A stretch of DNA of 64,000 bases from Agrilactobacillus fermenti (lineage in GTDB: Bacteria > Bacillota > Bacilli > Lactobacillales > Lactobacillaceae): positions 17,731 to 81,730 of the forward strand of contig NZ_JACGCJ010000012.1 of the NCBI RefSeq assembly GCF_021030645.1. The letters are read 5' to 3'. The notes under the pieces were generated by a model, which saw only the letters and a list, made by a program, of their open reading frames with translations, was not told the origin of the DNA and did no database searches. Of the stretch, positions 37,001-45,899 are shown piece by piece (within the stretch, counting starts at the first letter, position 1; the number at the start of each line of letters is the position of its first letter). The position numbers and the translations under genes were made by a program.

Positions 37001-37615
37001 GATGAAATTGGCCCAGTAAATCTTACCGCGATTGAAGAATATCAAAAGGTTAAAACACGCTTTGACTTTTTAACACAACAACAAACAGATCTACTTACTG
37101 CTAAAAACACCCTATTAGAAACCATTGGCGAACTTGATCAAGAAGTTAGAGCTCGGTTTAAAGCGACATTTAGGGCAGTCTCAGAAGCTTTTAGTGAAAT
37201 TTTTCCAAAAATGTTTGGTGGTGGCCAGGCGGCACTAATTCTAACTGATCCTGAAGATTTATTGAATACAGGTGTCGAAATTAAAGCATCACCTCCTGGA
37301 AAGAAACTACAAAAGTTAAGTTTGCTTTCTGGAGGGGAGCGTGCCCTAACTGCAATTACATTACTTTTTGCGATCATTAAGGTCCGGCCTGTACCCTTTT
37401 GCATCCTAGACGAGGTAGAAGCTTCATTAGATGATGCTAATGTGGCTCGTTTTGCGGACTTTTTAAGAGCGTATGATGCAAAAACACAGTTTATTGTCAT
37501 CACGCACCGTAAAGGCACAATGATGCGGGCAAACCGTTTGTATGGTGTGACCATGCAAGAATCTGGTGTTTCCAAAGTTGTATCCGTGGCGATTTCTGAT
37601 CAGGTAAGTGCTTGA
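34055..37615 (+). CDS. smc: Chromosome segregation protein SMC
   Basis: 1186 residues, full length. Walker A VGPNGSGKSNITEAV (about 30-44), long coiled coil, hinge (about 515-670, GVLGSVSELMRVPEKFQ), second coiled coil very rich in Gln, then LSGGERALTAITLL (about 1091) and Walker B FCILDEVEASLDDAN (about 1115). It forms condensin with ScpA and ScpB, which are not in this window. In the conserved rnc-smc-ftsY string. Confidence 0.97.
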   Translation: MSLTSLIISGFKSFADKTELTFDKGVTGIVGPNGSGKSNITEAVRWAMGEQSAKGLRGEHMPDVIFAGTQLRPAMNLALVTLKFDNQDRALKKDADQIEITRKIFRDGTSEFYINQKSCRLKDIVSLFLDSGIGRSSFSIISQGQVEEIFNSRPEDRRTIIEETAGIHQYKIQKETTLKKLEQTTDNLNRVEDIIAELHDRVAPLHEQSSLAKEYLEQKKQYDHYMKSWLVISINQNSAEKTRLQQKINELNLTARQLAEAKATLAEDLTAAKKQQTKLERQLDNDQAQLVTATQKIEALKSQKALTKAHDQQQATQTKDLKKRIHDLTDQLTEQTQTCQQTTAQLALIEKKLTPVEAQIKQLTVTSGQSKADIQSKIDAENDQYLTYLQQQAEYRNHIQMSEKQKNILTHQVARIQAQQETLTAELTQLQKELGEKKAKIQSTENAQVSAQKELQTLEQTLTSEQQKYEQERQNLVNGLDVYQRAKAKLRSLEAFQREFSGYYQGPRYILQHRQELSGVLGSVSELMRVPEKFQEAIQAAIGSRLQDIVTDDELAAKKAIQHLRTNHQGRATFLPLTSIKTRTISSSDEAQLRQYNGFLGVGWQLVKTEVAYIRVCKHLLGTLVVVEALDQAIKIAQVTNRRFRIVTLAGDILNTNGAMSGGAQHKQTTNLLTQKNQIELGRTRVQNMDQTLQQKEHEVKSLQQHVALLKKQIAEFKNNHAADQTNFQQTQQQLTELTTALDYKKRECRAADYNLKSSTEQLNGLTREIEQTQQQQVQLEQNVTEARQTLNTLRQTLTDFDQTQQQLQNQINELKITKASLTADQRNFQQQLTQQQQRQRKTQRQLHDLEHALTDIQTAGHNKKLSLSEIETEIQVSKQQQLTLQTNIEHAQKMRINVKQQLDHLQGEVTRNIGLLENTRTEITTNQQQLDSVVEKIHNDLEQVETDYQTSFESLQSEVAQSKVVDLEVLQRKVKLLKRTLDEIGPVNLTAIEEYQKVKTRFDFLTQQQTDLLTAKNTLLETIGELDQEVRARFKATFRAVSEAFSEIFPKMFGGGQAALILTDPEDLLNTGVEIKASPPGKKLQKLSLLSGGERALTAITLLFAIIKVRPVPFCILDEVEASLDDANVARFADFLRAYDAKTQFIVITHRKGTMMRANRLYGVTMQESGVSKVVSVAISDQVSA

Positions 37616-37636
37616 TCTCAGAATAGGAGGAATTTG

Positions 37637-38710
37637 ATGGGATTATTTGACAAAATAAAAAAAGCTTTTACCGGTGGTAATGCTGACGTACCTGAGCAAC
37701 AGGAAGAAACCACTGAGAAATATGAAGCTGGCTTAGAAAAATCGCGGCAAACTTTTGGTCAAAAAATTAATGCTTTATTTGCCAATTTTCGAACCGTTGA
37801 CGAAGGTTTTTTTGATGATTTAGAAGAGATGTTAATTGAATCTGATGTTGGATATGAAACGGCTTTGCGCATTAGCGACGAGCTCCGTGAGGAAGTTAAA
37901 TTAAAAAATGTGAAACGATCCGATGAGGTTTCTCAAGTAATTGTTGAAAAGCTAGTCGATCTTTACGGGGAAGCCGGTCAGGATGAAGATAATGCCTTAC
38001 ATTTTACTGACAATGGTCAACCGACTGTTTTTCTATTTGTTGGGGTTAATGGTGCTGGTAAAACAACCACTATTGGTAAGTTGGCGCACCGTTATCGTCA
38101 AGCTGGCAAGAAAGTCCTATTAGCGGCCGGTGATACTTTCCGTGCTGGTGCTATTGAACAGTTACAAGAATGGGGGCGTCGCGTAGACGTTCCAGTTGTG
38201 GCATCACAGCCAGGTGGTGATCCGGCCGCCGTTGTTTTTGACGCCGTTAAAACTGCTCAACAGGAACATTATGATATTTTGCTGGTTGATACAGCTGGAC
38301 GTTTACAAAATAAAGTCAACTTAATGAATGAGCTGGAAAAAATCAAGCGCGTCATCAAGCGTGAATTACCTAATGCACCGCAAGAGGTACTGTTGGTGCT
38401 GGATGCATCCACCGGGCAAAATGCTTTGTCCCAAGCGAAACAATTTAATGAAACAACGCAGGTTTCTGGTATTGTGTTAACAAAACTAGATGGTACCGCT
38501 CGAGGGGGCATTGTATTGGCAATTCGCAATGAATTGCATATTCCAGTTAAATTGGTAGGTTTGGGTGAAAAAATGGATGATCTGCAAGACTTTAACCCAA
38601 CCCAATTTATCTACGGGCTATTCAAGGGCTTGATCGATATTCCAGAAACGACTGACGATGGCACAAATACTTCAGAATTCAAGTCAGACTCGGAAAATAC
38701 GCAGGATTAA
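37637..38710 (+). CDS. ftsY: Signal recognition particle receptor FtsY
   Basis: 357 residues from ATG 37637 (RBS TAGGAGG). A short acidic A domain precedes the NG domain: [15 protein letters not shown] (about 136), DTAGRLQNK (about 218) and [10 protein letters not shown] (about 281). It is the membrane GTPase receiving the Ffh-ribosome complex; ffh is encoded 376 bases downstream. ylxM starts one base after its stop. Confidence 0.96.
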   Translation: MGLFDKIKKAFTGGNADVPEQQEETTEKYEAGLEKSRQTFGQKINALFANFRTVDEGFFDDLEEMLIESDVGYETALRISDELREEVKLKNVKRSDEVSQVIVEKLVDLYGEAGQDEDNALHFTDNGQPTVFLFVGVNGAGKTTTIGKLAHRYRQAGKKVLLAAGDTFRAGAIEQLQEWGRRVDVPVVASQPGGDPAAVVFDAVKTAQQEHYDILLVDTAGRLQNKVNLMNELEKIKRVIKRELPNAPQEVLLVLDASTGQNALSQAKQFNETTQVSGIVLTKLDGTARGGIVLAIRNELHIPVKLVGLGEKMDDLQDFNPTQFIYGLFKGLIDIPETTDDGTNTSEFKSDSENTQD

Positions 38711-38711
38711 T

Positions 38712-39053
38712 ATGGAATTAGAAAAAAATAACCGCATTAATGAATTGTTTGATTTCTATGGTATGTTGTTAACGCAAAAGCAGCATGAATATATTCGACT
38801 TTATTATCGCGATGATTACTCCCTTGGTGAAATTGCAACCCACTTTGCCGTAAGCCGTCAGGCGGTTTATGATAATATCCATCGTACAGAACAAATTTTA
38901 AATAACTATGAACAGAAATTACATCTTTATCAACGTTATCAAAACGAAAATCACTTGCTTCAACAGATGCGGCAACATGTGGCCACACATTATCCAACGG
39001 ATCAAAAGCTAGTTGAGTTGATCATGCAAATTGAAGCGGAAACAGATGCTTGA
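38712..39053 (+). CDS. ylxM: SRP-associated helix-turn-helix protein YlxM
   Basis: 113 residues from ATG 38712. Sigma-70 region 4-like [23 protein letters not shown], then [20 protein letters not shown] (about 20-60), with a coiled C-terminal half. In streptococci YlxM binds the SRP RNA and modulates SRP GTPase activity; its place between ftsY and ffh fits. Its start overlaps nothing but is one base after ftsY, suggesting coupling. Confidence 0.93.
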   Translation: MELEKNNRINELFDFYGMLLTQKQHEYIRLYYRDDYSLGEIATHFAVSRQAVYDNIHRTEQILNNYEQKLHLYQRYQNENHLLQQMRQHVATHYPTDQKLVELIMQIEAETDA

Positions 39054-39086
39054 CACAAAACAAACTAATAAAAGGGAATGATGAAC

Positions 39087-40523
39087 TTGGCGTTTGAAGG
39101 TTTAACAGAACGTTTACAAAATGCCATTGGCAAGCTTCGAAAGAAGGGCAAGGTAACCGAAAGTGATGTCCGCGAAATGATGCGGGAAGTTCGCTTAGCT
39201 TTGTTAGAGGCCGATGTCAATTTCACGGTCGTTAAAGATTTTGTCAAACAAGTTAGAGAACGAGCTGTGGGCGCTGAAGTATTAGAAAGCTTAACGCCCG
39301 CTCAACAGATTGTAAAAATTGTTAATGATGAATTAACTAAAACGATGGGAGAAGCTGCTGTACCTCTTAATAAGGCACCCCACATCCCAACGATTATCAT
39401 GATGGTCGGACTCCAGGGGGCAGGTAAAACAACCACTGCCGGTAAATTAGCAAATTACTTAATCAAAAATGAAAAAGCACGGCCATTGCTAATTGCTGCA
39501 GATGTTTATCGTCCTGCTGCTGTGGATCAATTAAAAACAATTGGTCAACAATTAAACGTCCCCGTTTTTGATATGGGTACAGATCATGATCCCGTTGAAA
39601 TCGTCAAGCAGGGTATGATTCAGGCCGACTTACAAAAGAATGATTATGTCATCATTGATACTGCTGGGCGATTGCAGATCGATGAAAAATTAATGACTGA
39701 GTTGGCAGACATCGAGGCTGAAGTTCAGCCTAATGAAATCCTGTTGACCGTTGATGCAATGACAGGGCAAGCAGCTACAGAAGTTGCTAAAGGGTTCAAT
39801 GAGCGCTTAAATATCACAGGTGTAGTGCTGACAAAATTAGACGGTGATACTCGTGGTGGGGCTGCCCTGTCAATTCGTGCGGTTACTGGTAAACCCATCA
39901 AATTTACAGGTCAAGGTGAGAAATTAGATCAGTTGGATGTTTTTTATCCTGATCGCATGGCTAACCGAATCTTAGGCATGGGTGATATGATGTCACTCAT
40001 CGAAAAAGCTCAAAATGACTTTGATGAAAAGCAAGCCGCGGCCATGGCTGAGAAGATCAAGGAAAATTCATTTGATTTCAACGATTTTCTAGATCAAATG
40101 GACCAGATTCAAAAAATGGGTCCATTAGATGAAATTATGAAAATGATCCCCGGTGTTGCAAATAACCCGGCAATGAAAAATATGAATATTTCACCAAAAG
40201 AAATGGATCATATTAAAGCCATTGTTTATTCAATGACACCAGCTGAAAGAGAAGAACCTAAGATTTTAAATGCCAGCCGTAAACGTCGCTTGGCTGCCGG
40301 TTCGGGTCGTCCAATTCAAGAAGTGAATCGGATGATCAAACAGTTTGATATGTCCTCTAAAATGATGCAACAAATGTCCAAAGGTAACATGAGTGGTATG
40401 GAGGGTTTATTTGGTAATGGCGTTCAAGGCAAGCTTGGTAAAATGGCAATGAGTTCCATGGCCCGCAAGCAAAAGAAGCGCAAAAAGAAACGCTTAAAAA
40501 ATGCCAAAAGATTTAAATCGTAA
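39087..40523 (+). CDS. ffh: Signal recognition particle protein Ffh
   Basis: 478 residues from TTG 39087: AAAGGGA is nine bases before it, while the two ATG codons at 39078 and 39081 directly adjoin the RBS, and homologs start 'MAFEGLTERLQ'. NG domain GLQGAGKTTTAGKLA (about 107), DTAGRLQID, TKLDGDTRGG; C-terminal methionine-rich M domain (from about 310) ends in a Lys/Arg tail. It binds signal sequences and SRP RNA. Confidence 0.96.
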   Translation: MAFEGLTERLQNAIGKLRKKGKVTESDVREMMREVRLALLEADVNFTVVKDFVKQVRERAVGAEVLESLTPAQQIVKIVNDELTKTMGEAAVPLNKAPHIPTIIMMVGLQGAGKTTTAGKLANYLIKNEKARPLLIAADVYRPAAVDQLKTIGQQLNVPVFDMGTDHDPVEIVKQGMIQADLQKNDYVIIDTAGRLQIDEKLMTELADIEAEVQPNEILLTVDAMTGQAATEVAKGFNERLNITGVVLTKLDGDTRGGAALSIRAVTGKPIKFTGQGEKLDQLDVFYPDRMANRILGMGDMMSLIEKAQNDFDEKQAAAMAEKIKENSFDFNDFLDQMDQIQKMGPLDEIMKMIPGVANNPAMKNMNISPKEMDHIKAIVYSMTPAEREEPKILNASRKRRLAAGSGRPIQEVNRMIKQFDMSSKMMQQMSKGNMSGMEGLFGNGVQGKLGKMAMSSMARKQKKRKKKRLKNAKRFKS

Positions 40524-40540
40524 GTGTAAAGAAAAAACAC

Positions 40541-40569
40541 TTTACATGTGTCCGACGAACTGTTATATT
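40541..40569 (+). promoter_or_regulatory. Promoter of the rpsP-khpA unit
   Basis: TTTACA (40541-40546), 17-base spacer, TATATT (40564-40569). The -35 lies in one arm of a small GTAAAG/CTTTAC inverted repeat behind ffh. Confidence 0.72.
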
Positions 40570-40604
40570 TATTGTCGTGATAATTTTTAATGGAGGTGTC
40601 CTAC

Positions 40605-40880
40605 TTGGCAACTAAAATTCGTATGAAACGTATGGGTTCAAAACGTAAACCTTTCTATCGTATCGTTGTGGCTGATTCACGTGCTCCACGTGATGGCCGC
40701 TTCATCGAAGAAGTTGGTTACTACAACCCACTTAAAGAACCAGTAGAATTAAAACTTGAAGAAGAAACTATTTTAGACTGGTTGAAAAAAGGTGCACAAC
40801 CTTCAGATACAGTTCGTAACTTACTTACTTCTCGCGGCATTATGAAACAATTGCACGAAGCTAAATACGGCAAGAAATAA
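40605..40880 (+). CDS. rpsP: 30S ribosomal protein S16
   Basis: 91 residues with a TTG start, 6 bases after TGGAGGTG, giving the family start [20 protein letters not shown]. An ATG further up precedes the RBS and is rejected. [20 protein letters not shown] is diagnostic for bS16. khpA follows after 12 bases. Confidence 0.96.
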   Translation: MATKIRMKRMGSKRKPFYRIVVADSRAPRDGRFIEEVGYYNPLKEPVELKLEEETILDWLKKGAQPSDTVRNLLTSRGIMKQLHEAKYGKK

Positions 40881-40892
40881 GGGCTGCTTTTT

Positions 40893-41129
40893 ATGGTAGA
40901 CATTGATCATCTGATTAAAGTCATCGTAGAGCCACTTTGTCAGTATCCAGAAAAGCTTAACATCGTGCAGCATGAATCAGATCGATTTATCGAATTTGAT
41001 TTAAAAGCTGATCCCAGCGATGTAGGCCGAATTATCGGTCGCCAGGGTCATGTGGTTCAAGCTATTCGTAATATTGTTTATGCGGCAAAGACAAATTATC
41101 AAAAGCGTGTGCGCTTAAACATTAACTAG
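40893..41129 (+). CDS. khpA: KH-domain RNA-binding protein KhpA
   Basis: 78 residues, one KH domain with the RNA-contacting loop DVGRIIGRQGHVVQAIRNIV (GxxG variant IGRQG). Formerly ylqC. KhpA pairs with KhpB/EloR in Firmicutes to influence cell elongation and mRNA. It is in the rpsP-khpA-rimM-trmD order; a terminator separates it from rimM here. Confidence 0.93.
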   Translation: MVDIDHLIKVIVEPLCQYPEKLNIVQHESDRFIEFDLKADPSDVGRIIGRQGHVVQAIRNIVYAAKTNYQKRVRLNIN

Positions 41130-41145
41130 TGTTTCACAATAAATT

Positions 41146-41171
41146 GATCTGGGATGACCAGGTCTTTTTTT
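41146..41171 (+). terminator. Intrinsic terminator after khpA
   Basis: GATCTGG, loop GATGA, CCAGGTC (one G-T pair), T7. Confidence 0.78.
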
Positions 41172-41198
41172 GTAGATTGGTGAGGTGATTAAAAATCA

Positions 41199-41726
41199 AT
41201 GGCTTACTTCAAAGTTGGCAAAATCGTGAACACACAGGGCATTAAAGGTGAAGTAAAAATCGTTAGTCATACAGATTTTCCAGAAACGCGTTTTCAACCT
41301 GGCGCGGAGTTAGCGATCCTTTTTCAAAAACAATACTTACCCGTCACTATAGAGAAATCCCGTATTCAAAAGGGGTTACCAATTGTAAAGTTTACTGAAT
41401 TCAATGATATTAATGCTGTAGAAAAGTTTAAGGGGAGCGAGCTCTATATTGCTGCTGAAAAACGACCTGCTGACGAGTTGGCATCAGGAGAATTTTATTA
41501 CCATCAGATTATTGGTGCTCAAGTAATTGACGCACAAACAAAAGAAGTTTATGGTCCGATTACTGAGATTTTATCACCAGGTGCTAATGACGTCTGGGTC
41601 GTAAACTCCGCAAAATATGGCGAAATATTGATACCTTACATTAAATCGGTAATTTTAAAAGTTGATGTGACTCAACAACAAATTTGGGTTGATTTACCAG
41701 AAGGACTGATTGATCGTGAAAATTAA
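41199..41726 (+). CDS. rimM: 16S rRNA processing protein RimM
   Basis: 175 residues. N-terminal barrel [20 protein letters not shown] and C-terminal PRC-barrel with [12 protein letters not shown] and [18 protein letters not shown]. It assists 30S head maturation and binds S19. Overlaps trmD by 11 bases. RBS GGTGAGGTG is a little far from the ATG (about 11 bases). Confidence 0.95.
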   Translation: MAYFKVGKIVNTQGIKGEVKIVSHTDFPETRFQPGAELAILFQKQYLPVTIEKSRIQKGLPIVKFTEFNDINAVEKFKGSELYIAAEKRPADELASGEFYYHQIIGAQVIDAQTKEVYGPITEILSPGANDVWVVNSAKYGEILIPYIKSVILKVDVTQQQIWVDLPEGLIDREN

Positions 41727-42456
41727 TATACTATCGCTTTTTCCAGAGATGTTTGCACCTTTGCAACAATCATTGATCGGTAAAGCTAGAGAAAATGGCC
41801 TATTAAAGGTCGATATTGTTAATTTTCGCGATTACACAACAAATAAACATCATTCGGTTGATGATACCCCATATGGTGGGGGCGCAGGTATGTTGTTAAT
41901 GCCTCAGCCTATTTATGCAGCGATGCATAGCCTTGTTGAAAAGAAACTGAGTAACCCCAACAAACGACGTGTGATCATTTTAGATCCTGCTGGTCAACCA
42001 TTTAATGCTAAAATGGCGCAGGAATTCGCACAAGAGCCTGAACTGGACTTTATTTGTGGTCATTATGAAGGTTATGATCATCGCATTTATGATCTTGCCA
42101 CGGATTTAGTTTCAATTGGTGATTTTGTACTTACTGGTGGGGAGTTAGGGGCGATGGTGATGATTGATGCGATTGCTCGTTTTGTGCCGGGTGTACTAGG
42201 CAATCAGGATTCTGCAGAGACCGATTCATTTTCCAGCGGCTTGTTAGAATACCCGCAGTACACGCGGCCAGCTGAATTTCAAGGTCAGGTTGTTCCTGAA
42301 GTATTACGCAGTGGCAATCATGAAAAAATTAGGCAGTGGCGTTTATATCAAGCATTGAAACGCACTTACACAAAAAGACCTGATTTACTGGCACAACAAG
42401 CACTGAGTGCCGAAGCAGAACAGATGCTAAATGATATAAAAAACAATGACTGTTAA
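41716..42456 (+). CDS. trmD: tRNA (guanine37-N1)-methyltransferase TrmD
   Basis: 246 residues from GTG 41716, giving the family start [15 protein letters not shown]; a TTG two codons upstream is less likely. SPOUT knot: [13 protein letters not shown] and [20 protein letters not shown], with RPAEFQG. It methylates G37 to prevent +1 slippage. The start overlaps rimM by 11 bases, indicating coupling. Confidence 0.95.
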   Translation: MKINILSLFPEMFAPLQQSLIGKARENGLLKVDIVNFRDYTTNKHHSVDDTPYGGGAGMLLMPQPIYAAMHSLVEKKLSNPNKRRVIILDPAGQPFNAKMAQEFAQEPELDFICGHYEGYDHRIYDLATDLVSIGDFVLTGGELGAMVMIDAIARFVPGVLGNQDSAETDSFSSGLLEYPQYTRPAEFQGQVVPEVLRSGNHEKIRQWRLYQALKRTYTKRPDLLAQQALSAEAEQMLNDIKNNDC

Positions 42457-42465
42457 GAAAAAATC

Positions 42466-42494
42466 TTTACACTATTAACTTTATGTGATAGTAT
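42466..42494 (+). promoter_or_regulatory. Promoter of rplS
   Basis: TTTACA (42466-42471), 17-base spacer, TAGTAT (42489-42494), just upstream of the L19 leader. Confidence 0.72.
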
Positions 42495-42499
42495 TTTTA

Positions 42500-42572
42500 C
42501 TTGTGATATATGGTCACTATCAACGATATTCCGCTGGGATGAAAGTTGCTCATGAATGTCTGTTATAAAGGA
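42500..42572 (+). ncRNA. Probable L19 ribosomal protein leader
   Basis: The 80 bases between promoter and RBS contain GTGATATATGGTCAC (small hairpin) and TTCCGCTGGGATGAAAGTTG, as I remember for the Firmicutes L19 leader. The position directly before rplS agrees. The family assignment rests on pattern memory. Confidence 0.55.
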
Positions 42573-42581
42573 GAGCTTAAA

Positions 42582-42929
42582 ATGAATCCATTGATTCAAG
42601 AATTAACAAAAGAACAACTACGTTCGGATATTCCTGAATTCCGTGCTGGTGACAGCGTTCGTGTCCACGTTCGTGTTGTCGAAGGTTCACGTGAACGTAT
42701 CCAGTTATTCGAAGGTGTGGTTATCAAACGCCGGGGTACTGGTATTAGTGCCACTTATACTGTTCGTAAAATTAGTAGCGGTGTCGGTGTGGAAAGAACA
42801 TTTCCATTACACACACCTCGTGTTGCCAAGATTGAAGTAACACGCCAAGGTCGTGTACGTCGAGCTAAATTGTACTACTTGCGGGCATTACGTGGTAAGG
42901 CTGCAAGAATCAAAGAACGCCGTCGTTAA
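42582..42929 (+). CDS. rplS: 50S ribosomal protein L19
   Basis: 115 residues from ATG 42582 (RBS AAAGGAGAGC). An in-frame ATG in the leader is not credible. [40 protein letters not shown] and [20 protein letters not shown] are diagnostic. It sits at the 30S-50S interface. Own promoter, leader and terminator. Confidence 0.97.
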   Translation: MNPLIQELTKEQLRSDIPEFRAGDSVRVHVRVVEGSRERIQLFEGVVIKRRGTGISATYTVRKISSGVGVERTFPLHTPRVAKIEVTRQGRVRRAKLYYLRALRGKAARIKERRR

Positions 42930-42931
42930 TA

Positions 42932-42967
42932 AAAAAAGCAAGTATCCAGTCGGCTACTTGCTTTTTT
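42932..42967 (+). terminator. Intrinsic terminator after rplS
   Basis: AAAAAAGCAAGTA and TACTTGCTTTTTT arms with loop TCCAGTCGGC. Confidence 0.9.
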
Positions 42968-43044
42968 ATTTTAGTTTTAGAATACAAAAATGTGGCCGAA
43001 GCAGCAAGACCTGCCACTGGCCACGAGTTGGTTAACAATAAGGA

Positions 43045-43662
43045 TCAGATTTGATCCCGGTAAAGACTGATGACTTTGCCTAAAATAATTACATTCTCTA
43101 AAATAATTGGTTCAAAGGTATCGTTTTCCGGCTGTAAACGGTAATAACCATCTTCTTTGAAGAAACGTTTACAAGTTGCCTCATTTTCCTCCGTCATGGC
43201 AATTACAACATCGCCGTTATCAGCTGTTGCTTGTCGGCGAACAATAACTTTATCGCCATCTAAGATACCAGCATTGATCATACTTTCACCGCGAATTGTT
43301 AGCATAAAAACATCATGTGCGTCATGTATATTTGGTGGTAATGGAAAATACTCTGTTGCATCTTGAACTGCTAAAATCGGTACGCCGGCGGTTACCACAC
43401 CAAGCATTGGGATTTCCTTAGATGCTTCCCCTAGAGCTTCTAAACCTGCTTTTGTTAGTTCAATTGCCCGCGGTTTGGTGGGATCTTTTTGCAAAAAGCC
43501 TTTCTTTTCTAACCGGGATAAATGACCATGAACAGTAGAAGTAGAGGATAAGTCGACCGCTTCACCAATTTCACGAACGGTTGGTGGATAGCCTTGCTCG
43601 TTAACGCGATCATAAATGAAGCGCAAGACCTCCATTTGTTTTGACGTCTGGTTCTTTACCAT
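43045..43662 (-). CDS. lexA: SOS repressor LexA
   Basis: 205 residues from ATG 43662 (RBS GGGGTG); the longer frame runs into the promoter. N-terminal winged helix ([20 protein letters not shown], about 22-41), the cleavage site Ala-Gly in VVTAGVPIL (about 90), the catalytic Ser in [10 protein letters not shown] and a Lys in EATCKRFFK. It represses DNA damage genes and cleaves itself with RecA-ssDNA. Its own SOS box lies at 43717-43730. Confidence 0.95.
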   Translation of the reverse strand: MVKNQTSKQMEVLRFIYDRVNEQGYPPTVREIGEAVDLSSTSTVHGHLSRLEKKGFLQKDPTKPRAIELTKAGLEALGEASKEIPMLGVVTAGVPILAVQDATEYFPLPPNIHDAHDVFMLTIRGESMINAGILDGDKVIVRRQATADNGDVVIAMTEENEATCKRFFKEDGYYRLQPENDTFEPIILENVIILGKVISLYRDQI

Positions 43663-43716
43663 GTTGACACCCCTAATTTTTATTAAACTAAGCTTATCAT
43701 AGGTATATAAGCTTTT

Positions 43717-43730
43717 CAAACAAATGTTCG
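43717..43730. promoter_or_regulatory. LexA (SOS) box between lexA and ynzC
   Basis: CAAACAAATGTTCG has one mismatch to CGAAC-N4-GTTCG. It overlaps a minus-strand TTGAAA (-35) of lexA, fitting autorepression, and lies 26 bases before the ynzC start. Confidence 0.7.
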
Positions 43731-43755
43731 TATTTTTTTAAGGAGATTGATTCAA

Positions 43756-44013
43756 ATGACTGAAAAAAAAGATTTAGAAGCTGAACAACGTATCAAACGC
43801 ATTAATGAATTGGCTCATAAGCAGAAGTCTGAAGGCCTAACGGAAAAAGAAAAATTAGAACAAGCTAAACTACGCAAAGAATATTTGGCAAATTTCAAAC
43901 AAGGATTCAAATCACAAATTGAAATGCTGCGTGTATTTGATAAATCAGGCAAAGAAGTGACACCTGACAAGGTAAAAAATATTCAGCGCAAAAAAGGTTT
44001 GCGCGATGATTAA
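43756..44013 (+). CDS. ynzC: DUF896 family protein YnzC
   Basis: 85 residues from ATG 43756 (RBS AAGGAGA). KRINELAHKQKSEGLTEKEK and LRKEYLANFKQGFKSQIEML are the DUF896 core, a two-helix hairpin. In Bacillus it lies in the yneA-yneB-ynzC SOS operon beside lexA; here yneA (the cell division inhibitor) is absent and ynzC is directly opposite lexA with the SOS box between. Molecular function unknown. Confidence 0.92.
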   Translation: MTEKKDLEAEQRIKRINELAHKQKSEGLTEKEKLEQAKLRKEYLANFKQGFKSQIEMLRVFDKSGKEVTPDKVKNIQRKKGLRDD

Positions 44014-44083
44014 CTTTTAGTTTTCAAATCAGCTTTTTTTCGGTATCATATTCTTTGGACATTTTAATCGGAGGCTAATAATT

Positions 44084-44320
44084 ATGAGTACAACTGTTGC
44101 AATTATTTTAGGTATCGTCATCGGCTTGATCGTTGGTGTGATCGGTGGGTTCTTTTTAGCACGTCAGTATATGAAAAAATATTTGGCCGACAATCCACCA
44201 ATCAATGAAGATATGATGCGTACAATGATGATGCAAATGGGACAAAAACCATCACAAAAGAAACTAAACCAAGTTATGTCTGCTATGAAACAGCAACAAA
44301 AGAAGCAAGCTAAAAAGTAG
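44084..44320 (+). CDS. yneF: UPF0154 membrane protein YneF
   Basis: 78 residues. One N-terminal membrane helix (about 5-27, [20 protein letters not shown]) followed by [20 protein letters not shown] and [18 protein letters not shown], which define the family. Function unknown. RBS TCGGAGGC. A terminator follows. Confidence 0.92.
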   Translation: MSTTVAIILGIVIGLIVGVIGGFFLARQYMKKYLADNPPINEDMMRTMMMQMGQKPSQKKLNQVMSAMKQQQKKQAKK

Positions 44321-44360
44321 GTTTATATTTATTAGCTAACTTAGAATATGTCAGACTTAA

Positions 44361-44405
44361 AAAAGTGGGCGAAAGCAAAACGATTGTTTTGCGTCGCCCA
44401 CTTTT
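44361..44405. terminator. Bidirectional terminator between yneF and the plsC-like gene
   Basis: AAAAGTGGGCGA and TCGCCCACTTTT arms with inner CAAAAC/GTTTTG; convergent genes share it. Confidence 0.88.
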
Positions 44406-44439
44406 GCTAGACTCAAATTCTAAGAATCCGTTGTACGTA

Positions 44440-45093
44440 TTAAAGCTCGCCTTTTTCCTTTTCAAGCTCAGCTTTTTTGCTATCAGGTACATAAACAAAG
44501 TTTGGATCAATGGCATGATCTAAATCATGCCAAGCAGTGATCAAAGACTGATTAATAGCTAGTGTTTTGTCATCGGTTAATTTTCCCTTACGTTCGACCA
44601 TAATTGGCTTGCCAAAACGAATCGTAATTTTTTTTCGTTGTAAAACGCCTTTAAAAGTTAATGGTCCCTGATACACAAGGGGAATCAGAGGCACACCCGC
44701 TAATTTAGCGATCACTTCAGCTCCGGACTTTAACTTGTTCGAATACCGCGTTCCCGATGGAAACATAATCAATGCTAAATTTTCGTGCCTCAGTTGTTTA
44801 ACCGGAATTTTTATTGCTGAAGGCCCTGGGTGCGCCCGATCAACTGGAAAGGCATTAGTATGTTTTAAAATGTAACTTAAAATCGGATTTTTAAATAGTT
44901 CCTTTTTCGCCATAAAGCCAAACTTTTTGGGCCAGGCACCGACGGCAAATAAAATTGGTTCCCACCAAGTACGGTGGGGTGCAACAAGTATATAACCAGA
45001 TTTTGGCAAGTTTTGTTTTGCCTCAAAATGAATATTGCCATTGAGTATAAATAGTAAAAAATGAACAATATGATAAAAAACTGTATATAACAT
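44440..45093 (-). CDS. plsC: PlsC-like 1-acyl-glycerol-3-phosphate acyltransferase
   Basis: 217 residues from ATG 45093 (RBS GTGAGGTG). An N-terminal hydrophobic helix is followed by the acyltransferase motifs APHRTWWEPILFA (HX4E instead of HX4D, about 44-56), and MFPSGTRYS (FPSGTR instead of FPEGTR, about 114-122). It would acylate lysophosphatidate at the membrane. The shift of both motif positions is unusual for the family as a whole, though related lactobacilli may share it; another PlsC copy may exist elsewhere. Confidence 0.85.
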   Translation of the reverse strand: MLYTVFYHIVHFLLFILNGNIHFEAKQNLPKSGYILVAPHRTWWEPILFAVGAWPKKFGFMAKKELFKNPILSYILKHTNAFPVDRAHPGPSAIKIPVKQLRHENLALIMFPSGTRYSNKLKSGAEVIAKLAGVPLIPLVYQGPLTFKGVLQRKKITIRFGKPIMVERKGKLTDDKTLAINQSLITAWHDLDHAIDPNFVYVPDSKKAELEKEKGEL

Positions 45094-45161
45094 AAGACAC
45101 CTCACATAAATTTACCTAGCCCATTATATTGTTTTCTCAGTAAAATTGAAAGGAATTTATC

Positions 45162-45899
45162 ATGTTAACTGCTGATGAACGCATCGATCAACTTTATAGC
45201 TCAAATTTAAAAATTATTCAATCGTCTAAATATTTTGCTTTCGGTATTGACGCCATTTTATTAGCCGATTTCTCGAAAGTACCACCAAGCGGAAAAATTT
45301 TCGATTTTTGTGCTGGCAATGGTGTTGTCGGCTTATTTTTGAGTCATAAAACCAAGGCTAAAATAACCTTGATTGAAATTCAACCCCCGTTAGCCGACAT
45401 GGCTGCACGCTCAATTAGATTAAATCAGCTTCAAAATCAAGTAACTGTTGAAAATATGGATTTAAGAACGATTACTGACCACTTCACACCCGATTCTATT
45501 GACTATATTAGTTGTAATCCACCTTATTTTCGAATAAATGAGGGGAGTCTTACAAATCCGAACAAAGCCCTGGCAATTGCACGACACGAATTAGCAGTGA
45601 CAATTGAAGACATTATTGCCAATGCTCATAAAATGCTGAAAACAAATGGCAAGCTTAGTTTGATCTTTCGCCCGGATCGTCTGGACGAATTATTTGTGCT
45701 TTTCAAAAAATACCATCTTGCACCCAAGCGGTTGCGATTTGTTTATCCCAAATTGAATGATAACTTAGACGCAAATATGGTATTGGTGGAAGCAATTAAT
45801 CGTGGCCGGGAGAACGGCGTCAAAGTTGAACCGCCTTTATATGTTTATGAGAATGATCACTATACTAAAGAAGTTAGAAGACTTGTTTATGGTCAATGA
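45162..45899 (+). CDS. tRNA1(Val) (adenine37-N6)-methyltransferase-type enzyme
   Basis: 245 residues (YabB/TrmN6 family). SAM motif [17 protein letters not shown] and the N6-adenine methyltransferase catalytic NPPYFR (about 126-131). Together with the GIY-YIG protein (11-base overlap) it forms the conserved yabB-yazA pair. RBS GAAAGGAA. The exact tRNA target in Gram-positives is inferred from E. coli. Confidence 0.88.
   Translation: MLTADERIDQLYSSNLKIIQSSKYFAFGIDAILLADFSKVPPSGKIFDFCAGNGVVGLFLSHKTKAKITLIEIQPPLADMAARSIRLNQLQNQVTVENMDLRTITDHFTPDSIDYISCNPPYFRINEGSLTNPNKALAIARHELAVTIEDIIANAHKMLKTNGKLSLIFRPDRLDELFVLFKKYHLAPKRLRFVYPKLNDNLDANMVLVEAINRGRENGVKVEPPLYVYENDHYTKEVRRLVYGQ

Noticed and set aside
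40526..40546. GTAAAG/CTTTAC hairpin after ffh as a terminator
   Set aside because: The stem is short, A-rich in the loop and has no T tail; it overlaps the rpsP promoter, so I list it only there.
43663..43719. Longer LexA N-terminus
   Set aside because: It would cover the lexA promoter region and reach the SOS box; ATG 43662 has the RBS and gives the normal LexA start.
45802..45888. Longer N-terminus for the GIY-YIG protein
   Set aside because: The extension lies in the overlapping methyltransferase gene, has no RBS and is absent from UPF0213 proteins.
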